NCBI GenBank assembly: GCA_963806955.1
Contig: CAWDZG010000001.1
Span: forward strand, 884,944 to 948,943
DNA length: 64,000 nt
Direction: 5' to 3'
Source of the DNA: Gaiellasilicea sp963806955
GTDB taxonomy: Bacteria; Actinomycetota; Thermoleophilia; Gaiellales; Gaiellaceae
Shown: piece after piece, positions 43,401 through 53,420 of the stretch
Layout of the letters: each line of letters opens with the position of its first letter
How positions within the stretch are numbered: the first letter of the stretch is position 1
The notes under the pieces: generated by a model
Database searches by the model: none
What the model saw: only the letters and a program-made list of their open reading frames with translations
What the model was told of the DNA's origin: nothing
Translations under genes and position numbers: made by a program

Positions 43401-46400
43401 CGGTAGATCCAGCCGGTACCGCCTGCGATGTCGTCGGCGCCGGCGTCGCCGTGGATCACGTCGCCTGCGAACGCCGGCCAGGCGCCGCCGTAGCTGCCGG
43501 CCGGGTCGGGCGCGTTGCCGCTGCCGTTCGCGTTGCCCTCGAGCAGATCCTGGCCCTCGCCGCCGGAGATGCCGTCGTTGCCGCCCTGACCGTAGACGAC
43601 GTCGTCCGCGCCGCCGCCGAGCAGCTCGTCGTTGCCGCTCGTCCCGGCGCCGGCCGGCGAGCCGACGACTCCGACGTCCATCAGCGCGATCAGACGGTCG
43701 ACCGCCGCATTGAAGCTGTTCGCGACCCAGAGGCCGTGGTCGTCGTCGGCGCCCGTGGTCTTGCGGACCATCCGCGAGTTGTCGCCGGCGATCGCGTCGA
43801 AGTCGCCTTCGCCCTGGATCAGGTCGCCGGTGTCGAGGCGGCCGTCGGTCGCAGAGGCCGGGGTCGCCGAGTCGGCGCGGCCGGTGCCGCCGATCAGGTC
43901 GTCCTGGCCGTCGCCGCCGAGGATCGTGTCGGCGCCGTCGTTGCCGAACGCGAAGTCGTCGTTCTGGCCGCCCTTGAGGTTGTCGCCGCCGCCCTGGCCG
44001 TACATCCGGTCGTGGCCGTCCTCGCCGCCGATCGTGTCGCTGCCGAAGGTCCCCGCGGGCGCGGCCGCCGCTGTCGTCGCCACGTCCCAGATCTGGATGC
44101 GCCGGATGACGACGTTCTGGACGTCAGGCAGCCGGAAGGTGTTGCAGACGTAGCCGTCGCACGTGCCGCCGCCGGTGCGCGTGATCGTCGCGTTGTCGCC
44201 CGCGATCACGTCGTGGCCCTGGCCGCCCCACGCGTCGTCGTTGCCGTCGGCGACGCCGCCGCTGCCCTGTGACGTCCCGCCCGCGATGTCGTCCTGGCCG
44301 ACGTCGCCGTAGAGCCCGATCCCGGCAACGGGCGGTCCGCCGAGGACGCCGGCGCCGTCCGAGCCGCCGTTGCCCTCGATGTAGTCGTCGCCCTCGTCGC
44401 CGTGTACCAGGTCGCCGCCGCCGCCGGCGTAGATGTCGTCGTTGCCGAGGTTGCCCTGGATCCAGTCACCGTCGGCCTGGGCGATGCTTGCGCCGCCCGG
44501 GTCGGAGAGCACGACCGTCCGCGTGATCGTCCCGTCCGGCTCGGTGCCGCCGGGACGGGTGATCGTGGCGTTGTCGCCCGCGATCACGTCCTGCTCGGTG
44601 TTGCCGAGGATCGTGTCCCCGCGGTCGGCCGACGGGGAGCCACCCTGCGAGCCGCCGACGATGTCGTCCTGGCCGGCGTCGCCGTAGATGACGTCGCCGT
44701 CGCCGCCGTCCGTCATCGTCCACGCCCCGGTGGCCGCGTTCTTGACGAGATGCAGGTCGAAATTGGCGTTGGCGAGCGGGTTCGAGGAGTCGTCGAGCGG
44801 GAGCGCCGAGCTGTCGTTGCCGTTGCCCTCGATCCGGTCGTCGCCGCCGCCGCCGCGCATCAGGTCGTCGTTGGCGCCGCCGCGCATCGTGTCGACGGCG
44901 CCGTCGCCGTACATCTCGTCGTTCCCGGCGTCGCCGTCCATGGTGTCCGTGCCGGCGCCGCCGCGCATGTAGTCGTTGCCCGCGTCGCCGTGCATCGTGT
45001 CGATGCCGTCCTCGCCGTACATCTCGTCGTCGTTCTCGTTCCCGTTCATGACGTCGTCGGCGGGGCCGCCGCGCATGTCGTCGTTGCCGGCGTTGCCGTT
45101 CATCGTGTCGACGCCGCCCTGCCCCCACATGAAGTCGCGGCCGGGGCCGCCGTTCATGGCGTCGTTGCCGACGAACGAGCCGGTCGGCGCGGCTGCGACG
45201 TTGTTGCCGGAGTCGCGGGTGAGCGTCCCCTCGTCGCCGAGCATGTAGTCGCGGCCACCGTTGCCGTTCATGACGTCGCCGGTGCCGTCGTCGGTCGAGC
45301 CGACCAGGTCGTCGTCGCCGCCGTTCCCGGACATCGTGTCCTTGTCGCTGCCGCCGGTCAGCTCGTCGTTGCCGCCGCCGCCGCACATGGTGTCGTTGCC
45401 GTTCGCGCCGTCGAGTGCGTCGTCGCCGTTGCCGCCGTGCATCTGGTCGTTCCCGTCGGCGCCGATCAGCGAGTCGCGGCCGCCGAGGCCACCAGCCGTC
45501 GAGCCGTCGTTGCCGGCATCGGCCGTGCAGGCGAAGCTGAGCTGTTCTCGTCGCCCCACAGCTTGTCGCCGCCGCCGTCGGCATTCAGCGTGTCGTTCCC
45601 GGGGCCGCCGGTGAGCTCGTCGACGAGACGTCCCGACATCGCCCGGGCCGGCCGAGATGATGTCGTCGTGCGCGTCCCCGAACAGGTTGTCGGCGCCGGG
45701 GCCGCCGTTGACGATGTCGTTGCCGTCGTTACCGTGGACGTTCGAGTCGTTGCCGGCGCCCGCGTCGATCTTGTCGTCTCCGGCGCCACCGGCGATCACG
45801 TCCGCGCCGCCGCCGGTCGAGATGGTGTCGTTGTTCTCGTTCCCGCTCACGTTGTCGATGCCGTCGCCGGTCGTGAGCTCGTCGTCGCCGCTCCCGCCCG
45901 TGACGTCCGCCCGGAGCGTGAACGGGATCGGAGGCTTCTGCTGGTTCGGGTTGGCCTGCTCGCCCTGGGCGCTGCCCGGGAGCAGCGAGACGACGTCGCG
46001 CGCCGTCGGCGCCGTCGGCGATCAGCTTCGCGTCGCCGTGCCGACCTTGGCCGTCGTGAGGAAGTAGTCCTGCTGGATGCCGAACGCGGAGACGGAGAAG
46101 CGCGTCTTGCCGCTGTTCGGCCCGGACGTGAACGACTCCATCTGCCGGACCGTGAACTTCTCGTTGATCTCTGCGGGCGCGATGCCGCGCGCCGTTCTCA
46201 GCGCACTCGAGCCCATGTGGAGCACCAGCCGCTCGACTCCGGCGACGGTCTCGACCTTGGCGAGAACGGGTTTGACGTTGCAGACGCTGAGGTTGAACTC
46301 GAGCAGGGTGATCTTGACGATCTGGATCGAGAACTCGACCGACGTGATGAAGAGGTCGATCTTCACGAAGGCGGACAGCGCGGCCTCGATCTTCCCCTCC

Positions 46401-49400
46401 ACGTCGAAGAGGCAGAGCGGGTTGAAGATCTTGGCGATGATCTCCTCGATCCGGAGCTTGCCGTCCTGTGGCGCGTCTTCGTGGAGGTTGAGCCCGGTCG
46501 TGAAGATGATCTCGCCACGGATGCCGACCTTGAAGATGTAGACGCTGACGGCGCCCTCGGCGTACACGCGGCCCGTGAACTTGACCTCGGGCACGTCGAC
46601 GCCGTGGGAGTCGTAGTCGTCGAAGTAGATCCCGTCGAGCAGGTGCGTGCCCGTCCCGCCCGCGAGCACCTTCCGCAGGCCGGAGGTGTCGTACCCCATC
46701 GCGAAGCGGCCTTCGACGCGGAACGAGCCGCCGATGCAGATCTGCACCGGGACGGGCCCGATGATGATCGGCGGGAAGCAGAACCCGAAGCCCGCGCCGG
46801 CGCCGAACGAGCCGGCGTCGTAGTGCACGAGCGTCGCGTCCTTGCCCATCAGCACGCCGAAGATCTGGCCGGCGTCGCCGAAGAACGGGAACGTGAGGCC
46901 GCAGACGCCGAAGGTGGCGCCGCGATCGCACTGCGCCGGGCGTGGTCTTCGCCGCCGCGTACGGCGACCCGGACGCGCCGAGCGTGTTGACGAGGTCCTT
47001 GCCGGCGACCTTGTCCGTGATCCCCTTGTCAGCCTCCTCGGGGATCGGTTGGCTGCCGCCGGCACGCGCACCGGTCACCTTGAAGCTGCCGCCCGTCAAC
47101 GGGTCGCTGCCGAGCGGGAGCAGGAGATTCCCGTCCGTCGGGAGCGAGTTGACGAACTTGACCATCTGCAGGATCGAGCGCAGCAGCGACAGGTCGTTGC
47201 CGCTGATCGCCTCGAGCAGGTCGAGGACCGTCACCGGCCCCTGTCCGACGAGCTTCGAGAGATCGGAGATGATCGGGACCTCACCCTGGATCATCTCCAC
47301 GACGGGCATCAGCGGGTTCGTCACGTCCTTGACCTGCTTGACGATCGGGCCGAGGAACTGGCTGATGAACGTGCCGACGTCGAGGTTGAGACCGTCGAAC
47401 GCGATCTCGAGCGCGGCGAAGTCGAGACCTGTCGACGGAGTGGCGCTGAAGCCCCAGAAGAGGTGGAACTTGCCGAGCACGCTCGGGAAGCCGGCGCTCT
47501 GGCCGACGTTCAGGCCGGTGCGGAAGCGGACGTCGATGTTGGCCGTGCCCGTCAGCCTCGGGTCGACGCTGAAGTTGCCCGAGATCGCATCGGACAGACC
47601 GATGCGGGTGCCACCGGTCTTCTTGAAGTCGAGCGCGGCGACGAGGCAGAGCGCGGTCGGCTGCTCGGTGTTCGGCGCCAGCGCAGCGCAGTCCAGCGTG
47701 CCGTCCTTGTCGCGGACGTTGACCTTGAGGAACGCAAGCTGGCCCTCGAGGCAGCGGTTGTTCGTGTAGCCGCTCGAGGTACGCAGGCAGGCTGCCCGAG
47801 CTCGCGTCGCAGGCGGCCGCGGCGTCTCCCATCGAGACCGAGGCGTCGACCCTGAGCTCCGAGGCCCCGTCGACGTCCGGGATGTCCGGTGCGTGCCGGG
47901 CGAGCAGCTCGTACCCGTCCGTGCCGGCCCAGCTGAGCGGACCGGCGGTGCCCGTGCCGAAGTCGTCGCAGTAGAGCTTGTGCGTCTCGATCTTCGTCAC
48001 GCGGCAGCCGGCGCCCGCACCCGTGCCCGAGGTCTTCTTCAGCCACATGCCGAGCTCGGCGAGTGCCGTGAAGTCGGTCGTGTCGTCCTGCAGGTAGGTG
48101 ACGACCGAGTGCGCGTCCAGCGTGCCGTCGGGCGCGCCGTCGGGCTCGAGGTCGAGATCGAACGGGCGGTTCTCGGTGCCCGTGAAGCCCTTCTTGCCGT
48201 TGGCGACGATGTAGGGCCCGTCGTCGAAGGAGAGGCCGAAGTCGACGAGCAGGCTCCACGATCCGGCGCCGTGCACGCCGCCGGTGAGGCGTAGAGGCAG
48301 GCCCTTCAGGCCGATGTCGAACGGGACGTCGCCGTCGATTTCCTGCCCGAGCTTGAACGTGATCCGGAAGTCCTTGACGAGGTCGAGCGTGGTGATGCCG
48401 TGACCGTCGGCACAGACGGCCGCGGGCGTGCCGCAGAGCGGCGTAACGACCACGTCCTCCTTGGTGACGGTGTTGTCGCCGTTCGTGTCGAGCAGCAGGT
48501 CCGCGCTCGAGGCCGGGCCGAGCCCGTCGTACACGAAGGTCTGGGCGGCCTTGGCGAGGTCGTAGGCGTCGGTGTCGCCGTCGCCATCCTTGTCGGCGAT
48601 GGTCTTGAGGTCGTTGACGAGGTTCGCGAACGGGGTGACGACGTTGTCGTTGAAGGTGCCGACGACGTTCGCGCCCGCATCCAGCGTGTCCCCGATCAGC
48701 GGGAGATGGATGTCCTGAGCGGCTCCGTCGAGGGTCTTCTCGAGGTTGGCGAGGATCTGCGGCAGGATCTGGATCAGGAGCGACCAGTCGAGCTCGGAGC
48801 CGCTGAGCAGCGTCTCGAGCGCCGGCGGCAGGTTGGCGTCGCAGAGCGGGCTGCCGCCGATCGTGCACTCGATCGTGAACTCGCCGAAGTCCGTGCCGAG
48901 TGCGCTGACGCTCAGCACCGCGCACGCGTGGCCGCTGGCCTCGACGGGAGCACCGGCCGGCGCGTCGCATTCCTGGCTCGTGCCGGCGAAGGAGGCGTTG
49001 CCGGCGACGGCGGTGAGGAAGCCGCCGAACGTCCGCGTCGTGTTGTTGGCCACCGTGTCGTTGTCGGACTCGAGGCCGAGCTTCGCGCCGAGCTTGCCGA
49101 TGCCGACACCGTCGGTGACCTTCGTGCCGAGGTCGACCGTGATCGGGCCGATCGCCGCCGAGAGCCCGATGTCGTTCGCGTTCAGGCTGGCCTCGAGCGA
49201 CGCGCCGCTCGTGTCGAGCACGACGACGTCGGGCGTCAGGTCGAGCTTGATCGGGATCCCGATGTCGAGCTGCGCCCGTGCCGCGTAGTCGAGCTGGATC
49301 GAGCCCTCGCTCTCGACCCCGACGATGTTGGCGAAGTCGTCCTTGATGTTCAGCGGCGCCGCGATCGCGGGCGACGAGCGGTCGGTGGCCTTGCAGGTGA

Positions 49401-52400
49401 CGCCGCCGCCCGAGCAGAAGCCGACGCCGAGCCGGATCACGAGATCCTTGGTGTTGTTGCCGACGACCTCGTACAGGTCGCCGGCCGACCACTGCATGCC
49501 CGCGCCCGCCGCGCACGTGAGCGTGTCGGTGCCGACGTTCGTGATCGTGCACTGCGTCTTGTCGGTCGTGTTGATCAGCAGGTTGCCGATGAACGGGCGG
49601 CTCGCCTCGGCGTTGGCGGGGAAGTCCTCGCCCGCGTCCTCGAGAACGTTGTCGGCGGTGCCGCCCGCGGTCGCGGTGCCGCTCGTGCGCGCCGCCTGGC
49701 CGGCACCCGGCAGGTCGAGCAGGTCGAGCTTGAGCACGTTGTCGACGCCGAGCTTCTCGCCGATCAGCTGCTCGAGCTCCTGGAGCGACGTGGGCGGCGA
49801 GGACGTGGGGAACTCGGTGTTGTGGTTGCCCGCTGCGTCGGTGAACTCGACCTTCACCCGCCAGTCGCTGATCGCGATCAGGGGCGTCGGGCCGCTGACC
49901 GGCACCAGCGTCGGATCGCCTACCGTGACGGCGACGCGCGCGCTCGGGCTCGCCCCGACGGTGTCGACGCTGGCGGCATTCGTACCGACCGTGACGTTGT
50001 CCGGGCTTGCGGGGCTCTTCAGCACGGTCCAGGTGACCGAGGTGGGAGCGGCCGTCGTGACGGCGCGGCAGTGGATCGTCGTCCCGCGCGGGAGCTGCGT
50101 GAGGTCGAACCCCGGCACGCTCGTCCCGTCGGCGTTCTGCGAACAGTCGATCTGAGCCGCCGGCGCTCCCCGCAGCTCGTCGGTCGTCTGCTTGATCGAC
50201 TTGATCTTGCCGACGATGTCCTTGGTGGAGATGCCGACGAGCGGCAGCTCCTTGTCGGTCAGGGTCGGGTCGATCTTGTCGATCTCGGCAACGACCTTGT
50301 CGAGGTTGTCGAGGATGTAGGCGAGCCACGCGAGCGCATTGCCCTCGACGGCGTACTCGTCGCCCGTCTTCCACTTGTTGGCGTTGGCGTCGTCGCCGGC
50401 ACGGGTGCCGCCGGACAGCGTGCACTGGAGCTCCGTGGCCGTGATCGTCGCGATCGTGCAGCTCGCACCGGTCGTCTTGTTCCGGAGCGTCAGGTTGAGG
50501 AGGTTGTTGCCTCCCTCGGGGCTGGGACCCTTCGTCGGATCGAAGCCGACCTTCGTGAAGTCCTTCGTGAGGTCGAAGAGGTTCGTCGAGGTCGCCGCGG
50601 TGTGGGTGCCCGTCGGGGACGGGAACGGGTCGAAGTCGCGGAGACTCGTGTCGAAATCGGTGTCGGCGCTCACCGCGAGCGTCGAAAAGTCGGGCTCACA
50701 GCTGCTTGGCTTGAACGCCGTCGGCCAGTTGACCGCGACGCCGCCCGAGGCGAGCGTCGTGCCGTCGACCTTCGCCTCGATCCCCAGGCCCGCCGTCGCC
50801 TTCAGGTTGCACACCGCGCCGACGTGCGCCGAGTCGAGGTTGGTGAGCAGCTCGCCGACGCCGATCACGTTCGGGATGATCGAGGACGTGCCTCCCTGAT
50901 CGATCGTGAACGTGCTCGGGGTCTTGATGTCGACGCGGAGCACCGGCTTCGTGCTGTCGGCCTTGCCGATCCCGAACGCGGTGCCTGGCGTGAACGTGTT
51001 CTTCGCGCCGTTGCCGCCGGCCTCGATCGCGAGGAACCCGACCTTGCCGCTCAGGGTCGCGTTGCCCGAGAGGGACACGTCGGCGACGGAGAGCTCCGGC
51101 GCCGTCGGGTCGACCTTGACGTAGAAGCGGTCGATCAGGCCGCCGTCGACGTCGTAGGCATCACCGCCGGCCCAGGCGATCCCGGCGCCCGCGGCGCAGG
51201 TCAGAGTCGTCGCCGTCAGCGACGCGATCGTGCACTCGCCTGCCGGCGCGCTCGTCTTCTTCAGCACCTGGCCGAGCTTGGGGTCGTTGTTGCCGTCGGT
51301 GAAATTCGCGCCCGAGTCGGTCAGCGTCAGGCCCGACCCGCTCGTCGCAGTGCCGCGCAGCGGTGTGATGTCGCTCGTGCTGCCGAGCAGCAGGACGCCG
51401 AAGGTGACGTCGAAGTCGACGCCGTCGATGTCGGCGTCGAGGCTGCCGGTCGCCTCCTTGAGGCCCGACAGGTTCGTCTTGTTGCGGAGCACGTCGCCGA
51501 TGTTCGCGTCGACGCTCTTTCCCGCCGGGTCGAGCGGCGCGGTCGGGTGGAGCCGGAAGGTCAGCGACTTCGACGCGGCGTCGTAGCCCAGGTTGCCGAG
51601 CCCGTCGTCGAGACCGGCTGCGTGCGGCGAGCCGTGCGAAGAGCTCCTGGGCGCTGCCGGGACGCGGGATCGCGGTCTTCGCCTCGGCGCCGGAGGTCCA
51701 GCCGGCGACGACCGAGAAGTTGCCCGGCCCGGTCATCTCGAAGACCGCGTCGGCGGTCGGGCTCTCGGCGAGAGTCGCGTCGCTCGTCCCGTTCGTGACG
51801 ACGGTGGCGGGCACGCCGGCGGGGATCGTCCAGCTGACGCTGCCGGCGACGACCGGCTGCTGCGCCTGCCCGCGGCAGTACACGAGGGTGCCCGTGGTGA
51901 GGTTGTCCGTGAAGCCCGTCGGGAAGTGCGTCGCGTCGCCCGGCACCGTGCCGCAGCCGACGCTGGCGTTCAGCAGCTGCGCGGAGTAGTCGAGCAGCGG
52001 CTTGACGCCGTCGACGAGATCCGTCAGCGACTGGCCGAGCAGCGGCAACGGGCCGTTGCCGAAGCCGTGCGCAGCGGCGAGCGAGGCGACGAACTGGGCG
52101 AAGCCGTTGGCCACGTCGCCGGCGCTGACGTTGAGCCAGGCCTGGAGGCCGGGGCCGATCGTCGGCGTCGGTGTCGCCGTTGAATCCGTTGGAGAGGTCG
52201 GCATCGGTGAACGTGATCGACGCGTCGGCTGCGGTCGCGGCCGTGAACGCGTCGCCGTTGACGAGGGACGCGTCCGCGTAGAGCTTCAGGTCGAGGTCGT
52301 TGCCGCTCGGATTGCCCTTGACGATCGCAGCGGTCGCGAGCTCGGTGAGCGCATGCGACGTCCACTCGTCCAGCGTGATCCCGCCGATCGAGTCCGGGTC

Positions 52401-53183
52401 CTGGAACGTCGCCTTGGCGCACGCGTGCAGCTTCGCCGTCTCCGTGCCGGGCGTCGCCGGGTCGTCCGTGGACACCTTGACGTCGGTGAAGCCGAAGCGA
52501 GCAGTGAAGACGCCGACCGCACCGGTCGCGTTCGCGCACAGGTCGATCGTGGGCGGCACCAGCGAGAGCGCGGTCGGCGGCGCCGTCGCGGCGCTCGTGA
52601 TCGCGGCCGAGTCGACGTTGAACGTGAGGGTGGTGTCGAGCTCGAAGTCGACGCCGAGACTCCCGCCCGCCATGTCGACGCTCGAGCCGAAGGCGAACTG
52701 CAGCGGCTGGGCGACGCTCCGCTCCGCGTGGACGGGGATCGTGATCGAGGTCGGGGTGGAGCTGACGGCCGCCTGACCGGGGTCGAGCGTGCCCGAGCCG
52801 AACTGGATCTTCAGCGACCCCGCGAGATCGTCCTTGGCCTCGATCGCCGTGGCCAGCTCGCTCATGTTCGCGTAGGTGCCGGCCAGGGTGCCGAGCTTGT
52901 CCTTCAGGAGGTTGCTGAGGTCGAGTGCGTCGGGGTCGCCCGGGGCGAGATCGGTGAGCGGCAGGTTGTTCGCGAGGTCGGCGTACTCGCCGAGCGCGTC
53001 GGCCGCGGACGAGAGCCGGTTGGTGAAGCTGTCGATCGCGTTGGCGACGGCTTTCGCGTCCTCGTCCACCGGGGTCGCCTGTGCAGGCCCGATCGCAGCG
53101 ACGAGCGCGAGCGACATCGCCGCGAGGACGGCGGCGCGCGCGAACCGCCGGCGACGGCGGCTCCTGACTGAGAAGGGCGACAC
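40454..53183 (-). CDS. Giant secreted RTX-type calcium-binding repeat protein (~4,240 codons; several frame changes)
   Basis: A GTG at 53183 starts a signal peptide (AAVLAAMSLALVAAIGPAQA). The N-terminal ~2,400 codons are beta-rich domains with scattered Cys pairs and an EF-hand/dockerin-like pair (DKDGDGDTDAYDL and DTNGDNTVTKEDV, near 48.6-48.45 kb). From about 45.87 kb the protein is RTX nonapeptides (GGxGxDxxx), organised in at least seven longer modules with AGDNA and DV motifs, ending in a unique domain with CGPGVTIP. Coding continues across about eight single-base frame changes near 52160, 51625, 47769, 46937, 46037, 46004, 45640 and 45540; most need one base removed. Probably a calcium-folded surface adhesin or matrix protein; no catalytic domain is recognised. 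Confidence 0.8.
40990..45870 (-). repeat. RTX nonapeptide array with higher-order modules
   Basis: Dozens of GGxGxDx(L/I/V)x-type units, written on the plus strand as repeats such as gccgttgccgtcg. Superimposed is a longer module starting (I/V)xAGDNAxIxR, then a variable segment, VRxxxLxDVAT, GTxGxDTI, YGQGGxD, EGNxxxD and DDLxGG. Module starts occur near 44.57, 44.19, 43.78, 43.27, 42.81, 42.31 and 41.65 kb. Confidence 0.8.
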
Positions 53184-53189
53184 CGCCGC

Positions 53190-53225
53190 CTACCCGGAGT
53201 CGGTCGTGGCTCGTGTTTTGTGCAT
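53190..53225 (-). CDS. Short upstream ORF (11 codons) with strong ribosome binding site
   Basis: ATG at 53225 encodes MHKTRATTDSG and stops at TAG (53190-53192), 6 bases before the GTG of the giant RTX gene and in the same frame. A GGAGGGG site (53235-53241) is positioned for this ATG, whereas the GTG has only a weak site. It may couple translation, or the TAG may be a sequence error and the ATG the true start. Confidence 0.4.
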   Translation of the reverse strand: MHKTRATTDSG

Positions 53226-53252
53226 CGTCCCCGTCCCCTCCAAAACGTTCGC

Positions 53253-53281
53253 AACGTAACCCGCTCCGGAACGGAATGCAA
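53253..53281 (-). promoter_or_regulatory. Candidate promoter of the giant RTX gene
   Basis: On the minus strand, TTGCAT (53276-53281) and TACGTT (53253-53258) are separated by 17 bases, a plausible housekeeping promoter placing the transcription start just upstream of the GGAGGGG site. It lies between the displaced gpsA end and the gene. Confidence 0.45.
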
Positions 53282-53331
53282 TAGACGGCACGAAACGGCC
53301 GGCGAACTCCCCCCGAACGGGTGGGATCCGG

Positions 53332-53406
53332 TTACTCGGCGGTCGGCTCGCGGCGCATCAGGTTGCCGACGAGCTCGTGCAGCGGCCCGCCGCCGAGGAC
53401 GGCGCA
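53332..53406 (-). repeat. Displaced second copy of the gpsA 3' end (with stop codon)
   Basis: 75 bases that match 55818-55892 (the end of gpsA) with 7 mismatches and no gaps. It encodes CAVLGGGPLHELVGNLMRR EPTAE then TAA, against GGEPLHELVGSLMRR in gpsA. Five of the seven changes are synonymous, so this copy evolved as a working gene end. It has no gene body upstream: the delta-60/RTX gene stop is 14 bases away. Confidence 0.9.
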
Positions 53407-53420
53407 CCGCATCCGGAGAC

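Noticed and set aside
40990..45870. Tandem repeats considered as a CRISPR array or minisatellite
   Set aside because: The repeats are coding, vary at synonymous positions, have a 27-base (nine-codon) period and translate to RTX nonapeptides. There are no unique spacers between identical direct repeats and no cas genes.
40487..46990. Very long plus-strand open frames (1,261 and 862 residues) opposite the RTX gene
   Set aside because: They are Val/Ala/Arg-rich mirror images of Gly-Asn-Asp repeat codons with no independent signal. The minus-strand RTX pattern is unambiguous.
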